From: a virus
Strand: one strand, 5' to 3'
Length of the DNA stretch: 41,837 nt
Virus record (IMG/VR): IMGVR_UViG_3300023104_000002
Span: 1-41,837 of that record
Shown here: positions 8,593 to 17,057 of the stretch, piece after piece
How positions within the stretch are numbered: position 1 is the stretch's first letter
Layout: every line of letters starts with the position of its first letter
The notes under the pieces: model-generated
Told to the model about the DNA's origin: nothing
Database searches by the model: none
The model's input: only the letters and a program-made list of their open reading frames with translations
Translations under genes and position numbers: made by a program

Positions 8593-9971
8593 CCCAAGCA
8601 TCGCTCCTGTCCGGCATCACCGCCAGCAAAGCCGCGGAGTTTGGCGTCAGCTATCCGCGCAACCTCGAGCCGATCATCGTCAACAGCGGGATCAGCAAGG
8701 GGCAGCTGCGAAGTGCGGCCGGCGCGGTGCAGATTGGCAGCGGGCCTGGCATTGATCGGGCTGCTGTCAACTGGAACGATGCCTGCTACCGGGTGATGGG
8801 CTCGCAACTGGTGCAGGTCGCAGCCGATGGCACGGTGAAGCAGCTTGGCGACGTCGGCGCAGACGGAACCGCGAACCTGGATTACTCCTTCGATCGCCTG
8901 ATCGTTCGCAGCGGCACTCGCCTGTACTATTGGGACGGTGTGGCGTTGAAGCAGGTGATCGATACCGATCTGGGCGTCATCCTGGATGCTATATGGATCT
9001 CCGGTTACACGATGACCACGGACGGCAAGTACGTCGTCGTGACGGAGCTGTCAGACCCGTTCCAGGTAAAGCCGCTGAAGTACGGTTCCGCGGAGTCCGA
9101 CCCCGATCCGATCACCGGACTGATCCGGATCAATAACGAAGCGGCGGTGCTGAACCGCTACACGATCCAGTTCCTCGACAACCAGGGCGGCAGCGGCTTT
9201 CCGTTCGCGAACGTGGGTGGCGCGCTGATCAATACCGGGTGCGTATCCGCGACCGCCAAATGCCTTTTCGGCAACACCTTCGCTTTCGTCGGCTCGTCGC
9301 GCGGGGATGCGTTGGGCGTGCATGTCGCCGGCAGTGGCTCGGCGAAGAAGATCAGCACGCGCGTGATTGACGATGCGCTGTCTGCGGAGAAGGACCCGAC
9401 CGCGATCGTGCTGGAGCGCCGGGTTTCGCGCGACGAACTGCGGCTGTTGGTGCATCTGGCGAGCGAGACGTGGTGCTTTCTTGCAAAGGCGTCAGAGGCG
9501 GCAGGCGAGCCGGTTTGGTACCGTCTCGGCTCGGCGCAGGACCACGCATACCGGCCGCGCAATGCCGTCAACGTCTACGGGAGGACGATGGTCGGCGATG
9601 TGAAGTCCCCCGCGCTCGGTACGCTCTCGTCGGACGTGTCGGCGCACTTCGGCGAACCGGCTGAATGGATGTTCGACGTCGGGATGATCTACAACGGCGG
9701 GAAGGGCGCTATCCTCGATAGCGTTGAGCTGATCGGCTTACCGGCGCGCGGCGATGCTGGTGTCGCGTTCATGTCGGTGACGCAGGACGGAGTGACGTTC
9801 GGCCCCGAGCGCGGTATCTCGACAGGCGCCAAGGGTGACCGACAGAAGCGCATGGCCTGGCGTCCGCATGCTCGGGTACGCAATTACGCTGGTATCCGGT
9901 TCCGCGGCTACGATACAGCCGTGCAGGGGTTCGCTGCGTGCGAGGTCAACGCGAGGGGCTTGGGCGCGTGA
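8589..9971 (+). CDS. Packaged-DNA stabilisation / tail hub protein (P22 gp10-like)
   Basis: 460 aa (P22 gp10 is 472 aa); hexameric hub that plugs the portal exit and carries the tailspikes. Start chosen at GTG 8589 (GTGA with the gp4 stop) because upstream extension would overlap gp4 by almost 300 bases. Features shared with gp10: N-terminal NLEPIIVNSG and GPGIDRAAVNW, repeated beta-strand blades, a GDVKSPALGTLSSDVSAHFGE segment near residue 340, then a MSVTQDGVTFGPERG strand near 400 and a C-terminal R-x-R-x-x-AGIRFRG strand, equivalent to the P22 TTDGINYGREQM region. Confidence 0.9.
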   Translation: MTQASLLSGITASKAAEFGVSYPRNLEPIIVNSGISKGQLRSAAGAVQIGSGPGIDRAAVNWNDACYRVMGSQLVQVAADGTVKQLGDVGADGTANLDYSFDRLIVRSGTRLYYWDGVALKQVIDTDLGVILDAIWISGYTMTTDGKYVVVTELSDPFQVKPLKYGSAESDPDPITGLIRINNEAAVLNRYTIQFLDNQGGSGFPFANVGGALINTGCVSATAKCLFGNTFAFVGSSRGDALGVHVAGSGSAKKISTRVIDDALSAEKDPTAIVLERRVSRDELRLLVHLASETWCFLAKASEAAGEPVWYRLGSAQDHAYRPRNAVNVYGRTMVGDVKSPALGTLSSDVSAHFGEPAEWMFDVGMIYNGGKGAILDSVELIGLPARGDAGVAFMSVTQDGVTFGPERGISTGAKGDRQKRMAWRPHARVRNYAGIRFRGYDTAVQGFAACEVNARGLGA

Positions 9972-10501
9972 CGCCGGTTCCAACACTGAACCGGGATGCC
10001 CTGACCCGCGCGCTAAACGGCGATCGCCGGCTAGTGGCCGCGTTCGAACAGCAGGCGATTGCGGTCGGCGAAACGCAGGACGCTGTGACGGTACAGGCCG
10101 ATGCGACCGAGGCGTTGCAAGATGCCACCGTCCTGACGCTGTCACCGAACGGCGCGCTGACGAACGAGCGAGTGTTGAAGCTCGGCGACGGCGTTCGTGC
10201 TATCGATGACGGCACCTACCTGACGCTTTTCGTTGATGATCGGTTCGCGCACGTCGCGGGCGGGTTCCGGGTCGATCTGACAGCGCAGGGAGATACGGCG
10301 GTTGTGCTTCCGCTCGGGGGCATGCTGGCGACAGTCGACGGCGAGGAGACGCTGACGAACAAGACGCTGGACGCGGCGGTGCTTGTCGCGGCGATCCTCA
10401 ACGCGTCGGAATATGCGACTGATGCAGCGGCAGCGGCTGGCGGTGTACCAGTCGGCGGGCTGTATCTGAAGGCTGGGGCGGTATTTCGTCGGGCAGCTTA
10501 G
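9968..10501 (+). CDS. Fibre- or needle-like tail protein
   Basis: 177 aa, GTG start overlapping the gp10 stop (GTGA). Residues 20-60 are helical with Gln/Ala/Thr repeats, then a beta-rich stretch. GEETLTNKTLDAAVL near 125-140 is a motif seen in many trimeric phage fibres, and the C-terminal GGVPVGGLYLKAG resembles fibre ends in sphingomonad prophages. In P22 this slot encodes the gp26 tail needle, so it could plug the tail, but sequence evidence only supports a trimeric fibre-like protein. Its stop overlaps the stop of a small opposing gene. Confidence 0.7.
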   Translation: MTPVPTLNRDALTRALNGDRRLVAAFEQQAIAVGETQDAVTVQADATEALQDATVLTLSPNGALTNERVLKLGDGVRAIDDGTYLTLFVDDRFAHVAGGFRVDLTAQGDTAVVLPLGGMLATVDGEETLTNKTLDAAVLVAAILNASEYATDAAAAAGGVPVGGLYLKAGAVFRRAA

Positions 10502-10608
10502 GCGAGATCCCAGCCCATCTTCAGTAGATAGCCTACCGCGATCACGAACAGGCAAAAGCACACGGCGCCGAACAGAAAACCGATCGTCTGAAATAATAGC
10601 TTCACCAC
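10498..10608 (-). CDS. 36-aa membrane peptide, antisense to the late operon
   Basis: GTG start at 10608 with SD GGGAG 8 bases upstream on the minus strand. The product is almost entirely a single membrane helix (IGFLFGAVCFCLFVIAVGYLL) with Lys near the N-terminus and a KMGWDLA tail. It fills most of the only sizeable gap in this part of the late region and ends tail-to-tail with the fibre-like gene (3-base overlap). No family known; too short for homology. It could be a lysis modulator or a superinfection-exclusion peptide expressed from the prophage. Confidence 0.5.
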   Translation of the reverse strand: MVKLLFQTIGFLFGAVCFCLFVIAVGYLLKMGWDLA

Positions 10609-10625
10609 GAGTCGACTCCCACAAA

Positions 10626-10643
10626 CGGGTATTGATATACCCG
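10626..10643. promoter_or_regulatory. Stem-loop CGGGTAT-N4-ATACCCG
   Basis: A perfect 7-bp stem with a TGAT loop, lying between the divergent 36-aa peptide gene and the gp7-like gene. The same core heptamers and loop size occur in the longer hairpin at 3256-3281. Either a shared protein or RNA signal, or a processed-mRNA boundary. No T-run follows on either strand. Confidence 0.45.
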
Positions 10644-10719
10644 ACTACATGAGTTACACAACGCCTACGGACGCTAACGCCTGCTCCGGGGCACCACCTC
10701 ATTCGAGGCGTGTGTTCAG

Positions 10720-11373
10720 TTGGGCCTTTTCTCTGTCATCGGCGGTATCTTCGGAGGCAAGGCCCAGAAAAAGGCCAGCCAGAAGGCGATGGAGGCGCAG
10801 ACCGCGGCTTACAACCGTGGCATCGACATCCAGCAGCAGCAGTACGACACGACGCGGTCGGACTACATGCCGTACACGCTCGCCGGCACCAAGGCGATCG
10901 GCGGATATGGTGATCTGCTCGGGACGAACGGCGCAGACGCGCAGACTACTGCGGTCCAAGGTTTGCAAAACTCGCCATTTTTCCAGCAGAATCTAGCCGA
11001 CGCGAACGAGAACCTGTTGCAGACGGCCTCCGCCACCGGTGGCGTTCGAGGTGGCGACACGGCCGGCGCAGTCGGACAGCTCAGCCCTCAGCTTCTTCAG
11101 CAGTATTATGAGAAGGCGCTATCGGGTTATGGCAACCTTGCGCAGCTTGGGCTTGGTGCGACCGGCTCGGTAGCAAGCGCGGGCCTGTCCAACGCCAACG
11201 CAGCGACCCAGCTGACCGGCAACATCGGGCAGGCGCAGGCGGCGAACTACCTGACCAAGGGCGGCATCAACGCCGCGAACTGGAATAACGTCGGGGGCTT
11301 CCTCGACCAGGCCGCGTCTGCCGCAATGCCGGGGGGCTCTGGCCTCGCGGGCGCGCTCAAGAGCATCTTCTAG
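10720..11373 (+). CDS. DNA ejection protein (P22 gp7-like)
   Basis: 217 aa (P22 gp7 is 229 aa); packaged in the head and injected with DNA to help form the trans-envelope channel. TTG start with GAGG upstream. Opens with a hydrophobic glycine-rich segment (MGLFSVIGGIFGGKAQKKA), then a Gln/Tyr-rich helical part, as in this family. Followed without a gap by two larger proteins in the order gp7-gp20-gp16. Confidence 0.82.
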   Translation: MGLFSVIGGIFGGKAQKKASQKAMEAQTAAYNRGIDIQQQQYDTTRSDYMPYTLAGTKAIGGYGDLLGTNGADAQTTAVQGLQNSPFFQQNLADANENLLQTASATGGVRGGDTAGAVGQLSPQLLQQYYEKALSGYGNLAQLGLGATGSVASAGLSNANAATQLTGNIGQAQAANYLTKGGINAANWNNVGGFLDQAASAAMPGGSGLAGALKSIF

Positions 11374-13367
11374 TGGAACTGTCCGACTACGCTCAGGCGC
11401 TAGGGGCGGCGCAGCGGCTTGTACCGAACTGGCGGCAGGGCGACGCGCAGGAGGCTGATCTCGCGACCGCTCGCATGCAGCCGCAGTTGATGCAGGCGCA
11501 GATCGCGCGATCGCAGGCACAGTCTCAGAAGGAGGCGCAGGAGGTTGCGTTTAAGGAGCAACGCCGCGCCGCATTCCAATCTGGCCTGACGAGCCTTGGG
11601 GGCCGGCCGACGCCGCAGAAGCTGTACCAGCTCAGCGCGCAGTTCCCGGAGTTCGCTGCGCAGATCCAGGGCGCCGCGAAGGGCATCAGCACGGAAGACG
11701 GCGCTAAGGTCGTGCGCAACCTCGCGCCGGTGCAGTCGCTGATCCAGAACGGCAAGTATGATCTCGCAGCGGCTGAGGTGAAGCGGCATATCGACGCGGA
11801 CAAGGCAGCGGGTATCGAGCCGGACGAGCATGACACCGAATTGTACGGCATGCTCACGTCGGGCGATCCTGATCAGGCGAAGTCGGCTGGCGGGATCGTC
11901 TATGGCCTGCTGTCAGCGCTGAACCCGGAGACGGCTGCGGCGAACCTCGCCAAGGTATCCGCGGACAAGAACAAGGTCGTCTCGGCTGGTGGCGCTCTGG
12001 TCGATGAGAACGGCAACGAGCTTTATCGCGCATCGTCCAAGCCTGAATATCGGACCATCAAGAACGCGGATGGTTCGGAATCGATTGTCCAAGTGGGAGG
12101 AGGTGATCCAGCATCTGGTTACGCATCGCCGGGTTATGGCGGTGGTAGCCGATCAGACGGGGCGGCGGGTGGAAGTTCCACTGCCCCGGGCGGTCGTACT
12201 CGTGGTGGGTGGACACCGCGTGCGCGGAATGGCGGTGACAACGATGACGCTGCGGTAGACGGCAAGATTTCTGGTATGACGAAGGCGCTGGGGATCGATC
12301 CAAGCGCACCGTTCCCGCCCGGCATGACGAACCTTCAGATTGCGCAAGCCTTGACGCTCAGCGAGGGCGGCAAGGGCTCTATCGCTGATCGGAACAACAA
12401 TCCCGGCAACCTAACCGATCCTAAGACGGGGGGCTACCGCAAGTTCGCGACCAAGGAAGCCGGGTTGCAGGCTGCTGCCGCACAGGTCGCGCGCAACCGG
12501 TCACGCGGTCAGAACACGATTCAGACGATGGTCGAGGGGCTACCGGCTGGTGGTGGCACAACCGCTGCGCGTCCAGCACCGGCGACATCAGGCGCCAAGG
12601 TAGTGTTCACGTCGAAGCCCGGCAGCGGCAACCCGGTCGACACCGCGACGGTCAATTTCTACGCGGAGAAAATCGCGGCAGGCGGCGACCTTCCGCAGCT
12701 CGGGTCGGGCAAGGAATCGTCCGCATGGCGCCGCGCGATCCTGTCGCGGGCCGCTGAAATCCAAGGCGGGCGTGGCGTCAACGGCGGCGAAAGCAACCTC
12801 GCTCAAGCCGATGTAAAAGCGAACCGCTCCGCGCTGCTCCAGGCGCAGAAGCAGTACACCTCGACGGTAGGCTTCGAAGACACGTTCCAGCGCAACGCCA
12901 AGGAAGTGCTGCGGCTCGCGCCGAAGGGCGTCGGGGGCAGCGCGCCGATCTTCAACCGCTGGATCCAGTCCGGCCGCAAAAGCATCAAGGGTGATCCTGC
13001 GGTGTCGGCGTTCAACGTCGCGGTCAACACGGCTGCGAACGAATACGCTAAGCTGGCATCGGGCGCGAGTGGGGGTGCCGTCACGTCCGACAGCGCGCGA
13101 CATGAAGCCATGGAGATCCTGAACAACGCGCAGACGCTGCCGCAGCTTCAGGCGTCGATCAAGCAGATGCAGATCGACGGGCACAACCGGGTTCTCGCGC
13201 TTGACACGCAGATCAAGCGATTGCGCGACGGGATTAGCGGCGCCGGTAATTCCGGCCGCAGCCAGCCTGCCCCGGCCGCAGCACCACAGGGCGGTAAACT
13301 GATCGGCATGTATAAGGGCAAGCAGGTGTTCCAGCTCGCTAATGGCCGTCGCGTGGTGGCCCGCTAA
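11373..13367 (+). CDS. Large ejection protein with murein-hydrolase-like motif (gp20 position)
   Basis: 664 aa, GTG start overlapping the previous stop by one base. The N-terminal 220 residues are helical and Gln/Ala-rich; 240-295 is a Gly/Ser linker. Residues about 320-375 hold LSEGGKGSIADRNNNPGNL (329-347), then GGYRKFATKEAGLQAA, a pattern found in phage structural lysozyme/transglycosylase-type domains, with E331 as a possible catalytic acid. The C-terminal half is helical. It would be ejected into the periplasm, where local cell-wall cutting would help DNA entry. Not similar in sequence to P22 gp20; the call is by position and motif. Confidence 0.78.
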   Translation: MELSDYAQALGAAQRLVPNWRQGDAQEADLATARMQPQLMQAQIARSQAQSQKEAQEVAFKEQRRAAFQSGLTSLGGRPTPQKLYQLSAQFPEFAAQIQGAAKGISTEDGAKVVRNLAPVQSLIQNGKYDLAAAEVKRHIDADKAAGIEPDEHDTELYGMLTSGDPDQAKSAGGIVYGLLSALNPETAAANLAKVSADKNKVVSAGGALVDENGNELYRASSKPEYRTIKNADGSESIVQVGGGDPASGYASPGYGGGSRSDGAAGGSSTAPGGRTRGGWTPRARNGGDNDDAAVDGKISGMTKALGIDPSAPFPPGMTNLQIAQALTLSEGGKGSIADRNNNPGNLTDPKTGGYRKFATKEAGLQAAAAQVARNRSRGQNTIQTMVEGLPAGGGTTAARPAPATSGAKVVFTSKPGSGNPVDTATVNFYAEKIAAGGDLPQLGSGKESSAWRRAILSRAAEIQGGRGVNGGESNLAQADVKANRSALLQAQKQYTSTVGFEDTFQRNAKEVLRLAPKGVGGSAPIFNRWIQSGRKSIKGDPAVSAFNVAVNTAANEYAKLASGASGGAVTSDSARHEAMEILNNAQTLPQLQASIKQMQIDGHNRVLALDTQIKRLRDGISGAGNSGRSQPAPAAAPQGGKLIGMYKGKQVFQLANGRRVVAR

Positions 13368-16009
13368 TGGACGGCTTCGTAGACCTTCCCGCCGACGCGC
13401 AGATCGAACCCATCCCCGAGGGGTTCGAAGCGCTGCCAGACGACGCGCAGATCGAAGGCGCACGTCTTGATCCTGCTGCGTACCAGGCGCAAGTCCGCGC
13501 GCTCGTAGCCAAGGGCGACCGTAACGGCGTCCGCGCGCTGGTAACCTCGCAGGGTGGCGATCCCGACCAGATCCAGGGGCTCGACCAAGCACTTGCCGCA
13601 GCCAAGCAGGGCCGCGGTTTCGGCGTCGATACGTCGTCCAGCCAGCCGACCGCCTCGGTCGCGCCTGAAACGGTGGGCGGCGCATTGTACCGCGGCGCTG
13701 GTGACGTAGTTGCAGGCCTGGCAGATATTCCCGGCCTGATCGCGAACCCGATCGGTGCTGGCCTCAATTACGTCTCGGACAAGCTCGGCTACGGCCGCCC
13801 ATTCTCGGAGGACGTGGGCAACACCCTCCGTGATATGACCGGCGCGCCAAAGGCGGTGACAGACACCGAGCGCTACCTGAGCAGCGCCTCCCGCAACGGC
13901 GCCGCATCGATCGCTACTGCGGGCGCTGGCCTAGCTGTGCAGGGCGCTGGCGGCATGGCTGGCTTCGTGGGTAACCAAGTCGCGTCCAACGTCGTCAACG
14001 ATGCTGTCGGCGGTGTCATTGGCGGCGCTACTGGCGAGGGTGGCGGCGATCTAGGCGAGCGCATTGGCGGAACTGCTGGGCGGGCGATTGGATCGGTCGT
14101 CGGCGGGCTTGGCGGCGGTAGCGCTGGCGGGCGCGCATCGGAGGCCGCTGCCGTTCGTCTGGCTGGCCGGCTACCACGCGAGATCGCAGTCGACGCCCGC
14201 GGAGCGCTTACCGAGGAAGGCCGCGAACTGGCAGCACGCGCTGGCGCATCCGAGGACGACCTAGTTCGTGAGTATGCTCGAGCTCGACGCACGTCCGACC
14301 CACGCCTTCCTGCCGAGCGTCAGGCGGGCCGTGAAGCATTCCGCGCGCGCACCGATCGCCCGGAGGTTGCCCCGCAAGCCGATGTCGAGGTTATAGCACA
14401 GGACGGCACCGTCATCGGTCGCACCCCGACCGCACGCGAGCCGGGTCCCGACATCAACGCGCAGACCGCCGCCATTCAGGCGGAAATCCAGCGCCGCGTC
14501 CAATCTGGCGAAGCGTTCGACGGTCCTGCCGCGCCACCTCCACCGCCGCGCACGCCATTCCAGGAAGCCGCAGACGAGGGTGTCCAGCTAACCCGCGGGC
14601 AAGCGGAACAGAACTTCGAAGTCCAGAACGACGAGAACGGTTTGCGCGTCTCGGCGACTGGCGAAGGCGAACAGGCTCGGCAGTTCTTCCAGGAGCAGCA
14701 GCGTCAGATCGCGGGCGCGATTGAACGTTTTCGCGGTAACTTCGGGCCAGATGCCGGCAACGCGGCTGACCGCGGGGAGGTGTTGAAGACCGCCGTGACG
14801 CAGCTTCGCGACAGCGGGGCGGAAGGCGTGCGCGCGATGTACCGCGAAGCCGAAGCGCTCGGCGGTGACGGCCTGAAACTCGAAACCAAGGGCATCCACG
14901 ACGCAGCAACCGATGTGTTGATCGATGAAGCCGTGCCCGAAGGTGTGAAGCGTGCCGTCAGCCAGGAATTAGCGCGTTACGGCATCATTGGTGAGGCGGC
15001 GCCAACGAACGAGGCGGGCATTACGCGCGTAACCCTCGACGATGGTTCGGCTGTGTCGTTCCGCGGTCCCGTCAAGGAACTGACGGCTTCGAATGCAGAG
15101 GATCTGCGCAAGGCCGTCAACCGGCTCTATATGAGCGACCCGACGCGCGCGTCGCAGGGCATCAAGCCGGCGATTGACGATGCGCTTGAGGCGGCGCTGA
15201 CCAAGGGCGCGGCATCCGGTGAGGGGCAGATTGCGAACGCGTATGGCGCCGCACGCGATGCCTACAAGGTCCAGCGCGGCACGTTCCACGCCAAGGACAT
15301 CATCGAAAGCATCGTCGCCAACAAGAAGGGCACGAACACGCCTGTCCTGCTGCCCGAGAAGGCGATTGCGCAGGTCATCGGCGCGGGCTCCAAGGGCGTG
15401 TCGAACCTTCGCCAGACCAAGGCGCTGCTGTTGTCGTCGGGCACCGACCACGGGCGGCAGGCATGGGCCGCGATTCAGCATCAGGGCTTGGCCGATATCT
15501 TCGACAGCGCTTTGTCGCGCAACGTCAACCACGGCAACGGCCAGATCGGCGATGTCGTCAGCGGCGCAAAGCTGAACAGCGCGATTGACAAGTTCGGTGT
15601 CGACAAGCTGCGCACTCTGCTCTCGCCGGAGGACTTTAATGGTCTGATGAAGCTGCGGCGCATCATTGGCACCGCGACGATCCCGATCAGCGGCACTACG
15701 AACCCGAGCGGCACGGCGACGAAGCTGATCAACTACATGAAGCAGGGCACGCTTCGGTTCGCCGGCGCGATCCCTGGAGTGGGTGCTGGCGTCAACGCGT
15801 TCGTCGGGCTCGCATCGAAGGGCAAAGAGATCGCCGCCACGCGCAAGACCTTGGCCGGCATCACTTCCTACGATGGGCAAGCCGAAACCGGACGTCGCCT
15901 CGACCAGCAGGCTCGCGATTTCGTCCGCGAATACATCGACAGTGGCAAGAGCGGGAAGCTCGTTCCGGCGTCGATCAACCTATCGGCGACCCAGGGGCGC
16001 GACAAATGA
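13367..16009 (+). CDS. Large ejection protein (P22 gp16 position)
   Basis: 880 aa, start overlapping the previous stop (TAATG). Residues about 110-265 are hydrophobic and glycine-rich with GxxxG repeats (AGAGLAVQGAGGMAGFVGNQ and similar), suiting insertion into the cell membrane. A proline run lies near residue 400; the remaining 450 residues are helical and charged. P22 gp16 (609 aa) enters the cytoplasmic membrane and is needed for DNA transfer; this protein has the same place in the operon and similar composition but is longer. Confidence 0.78.
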   Translation: MDGFVDLPADAQIEPIPEGFEALPDDAQIEGARLDPAAYQAQVRALVAKGDRNGVRALVTSQGGDPDQIQGLDQALAAAKQGRGFGVDTSSSQPTASVAPETVGGALYRGAGDVVAGLADIPGLIANPIGAGLNYVSDKLGYGRPFSEDVGNTLRDMTGAPKAVTDTERYLSSASRNGAASIATAGAGLAVQGAGGMAGFVGNQVASNVVNDAVGGVIGGATGEGGGDLGERIGGTAGRAIGSVVGGLGGGSAGGRASEAAAVRLAGRLPREIAVDARGALTEEGRELAARAGASEDDLVREYARARRTSDPRLPAERQAGREAFRARTDRPEVAPQADVEVIAQDGTVIGRTPTAREPGPDINAQTAAIQAEIQRRVQSGEAFDGPAAPPPPPRTPFQEAADEGVQLTRGQAEQNFEVQNDENGLRVSATGEGEQARQFFQEQQRQIAGAIERFRGNFGPDAGNAADRGEVLKTAVTQLRDSGAEGVRAMYREAEALGGDGLKLETKGIHDAATDVLIDEAVPEGVKRAVSQELARYGIIGEAAPTNEAGITRVTLDDGSAVSFRGPVKELTASNAEDLRKAVNRLYMSDPTRASQGIKPAIDDALEAALTKGAASGEGQIANAYGAARDAYKVQRGTFHAKDIIESIVANKKGTNTPVLLPEKAIAQVIGAGSKGVSNLRQTKALLLSSGTDHGRQAWAAIQHQGLADIFDSALSRNVNHGNGQIGDVVSGAKLNSAIDKFGVDKLRTLLSPEDFNGLMKLRRIIGTATIPISGTTNPSGTATKLINYMKQGTLRFAGAIPGVGAGVNAFVGLASKGKEIAATRKTLAGITSYDGQAETGRRLDQQARDFVREYIDSGKSGKLVPASINLSATQGRDK

Positions 16010-16599
16010 CCAAGCTCACCAACCCCACTCCGCTATTCCTAGACCTACGCGGCGCGCTGCTCGACGCCGGCCACGTCTGGGTAGGTGTCGCAGGGCAGGA
16101 CCCCGAGACGAACCCGATCGCGCTGTTCTGGGATGCCGAGCGCACGATCGCCGCCAGCCAGCCGCTGCAAACCATGGGCGGGCGGATCGTCAACGGCGCG
16201 TATCCCGGGTCGGTCTATTTCGCCGAAGATAACTTCTCGATGCGGACGCGCGATGCAGACGGCAACCTGGTCGACTATTCGCCAGCGTTGACCGGTGCGG
16301 CTGTCCCGTACCAGCCGCTTGACAGCGACCTCACCGCTATCGCTGCGCTCGGTACCACGGACTACGGGCGCACGCTGCTCGCGCTTGCCAATCAGGCGGC
16401 ATTGCGGACTGCAACTGGCATTCCCGACCCTCTGCCCGCCGTTGGAGGCACCGTAAGCGGCCCTGTCACGCGGCAGGCCTCGGGGCGCTATCTGCATCAC
16501 GGCGACGGTACGCTTGTCGGCGACACGATCACGCGCGGCACGGCTGATCCTTCGGGCGGCGCGGATGGCGACCTCTATTTTCAGTACACCACATCATGA
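16006..16599 (+). CDS. Tailspike head-binding adaptor protein
   Basis: 197 aa, ATGA overlap with the previous gene. Residues 5-95 follow the P22 tailspike head-binding domain: NPTPLFLDLRG, then GHVWVGVAGQDPETNPIALF, QPLQTMGGRIVNGAYPG, and NFSMRTRDADGNLVDY, equivalent to the P22 segments that give strands binding the tail hub. Residues 105-197 (LDSDLTAIAALGTT, then NQAALRTATG) are the linker motif seen in many fibres. Unlike P22, the receptor-binding beta-helix is on a separate protein (17041-19026). Confidence 0.85.
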   Translation: MTKLTNPTPLFLDLRGALLDAGHVWVGVAGQDPETNPIALFWDAERTIAASQPLQTMGGRIVNGAYPGSVYFAEDNFSMRTRDADGNLVDYSPALTGAAVPYQPLDSDLTAIAALGTTDYGRTLLALANQAALRTATGIPDPLPAVGGTVSGPVTRQASGRYLHHGDGTLVGDTITRGTADPSGGADGDLYFQYTTS

Positions 16600-17057
16600 G
16601 CGCATGGGCCAACATTGGTGGCACGTGGCGCAAGGGCGTGCTCTGGGAGAACGTCGGCGGCACGTGGCGCAAGCTCACGCCCTGGCTGAATGTCGCGGGT
16701 ACGTGGCGCAAGGATCCGAACCCATCGTCTGCGGCGATCGCAGCCATCGCGAACCCAAATGACGTTACCGGCGCGATTAGCCGCCCCGCAGGCGGGCTAG
16801 CGCAGACTAACGAAAGCACGGTTGCCGTGACAGGGGGGATGGCGCCGTTCAGCTACGCTTGGTCGTCGAGCGGCACCATGACCGCGACAAACCCCTCAGC
16901 CGCAGCAACCCGCTTCACCGCCTTTGTCGAGGCCGGGGAGACGGTAGGCGACTACTTCACGTGTCTTGTGACCGACGCAAAGGGGCAGACAGCGACAGCA
17001 ACCGTAGCCGCATCAGTTTCAAATTACGGGAGGCAGTCGAATGGCCCAATACAGTGA
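16596..17057 (+). CDS. Tail linker protein with three GTWRK repeats and an Ig-like domain
   Basis: 153 aa, ATGA overlap with the adaptor gene. Residues 4-42 are three 13-residue repeats of the form W-x-N-x-x-GTWRK. Residues about 60-140 read as an Ig/PKD-like beta sandwich (TVAVTGGMAPFSYAWSSSG, FTCLVTDAKGQTATATV). Such domains are common in phage tails and often bind carbohydrate or stabilise fibres. Its place between adaptor and spike suggests that it joins them. Confidence 0.75.
   Translation: MSAWANIGGTWRKGVLWENVGGTWRKLTPWLNVAGTWRKDPNPSSAAIAAIANPNDVTGAISRPAGGLAQTNESTVAVTGGMAPFSYAWSSSGTMTATNPSAAATRFTAFVEAGETVGDYFTCLVTDAKGQTATATVAASVSNYGRQSNGPIQ
16605..16721 (+). repeat. Three tandem 39-bp repeats (13 aa each)
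   Basis: Units at 16605-16643, 16644-16682 and 16683-16721. ACGTGGCGCAAG recurs exactly every 39 bases (16623, 16662, 16701). In protein, each unit has Trp, Asn and GTWRK (the third has AGTWRK). Such repeats can expand or contract by slippage. Confidence 0.85.
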
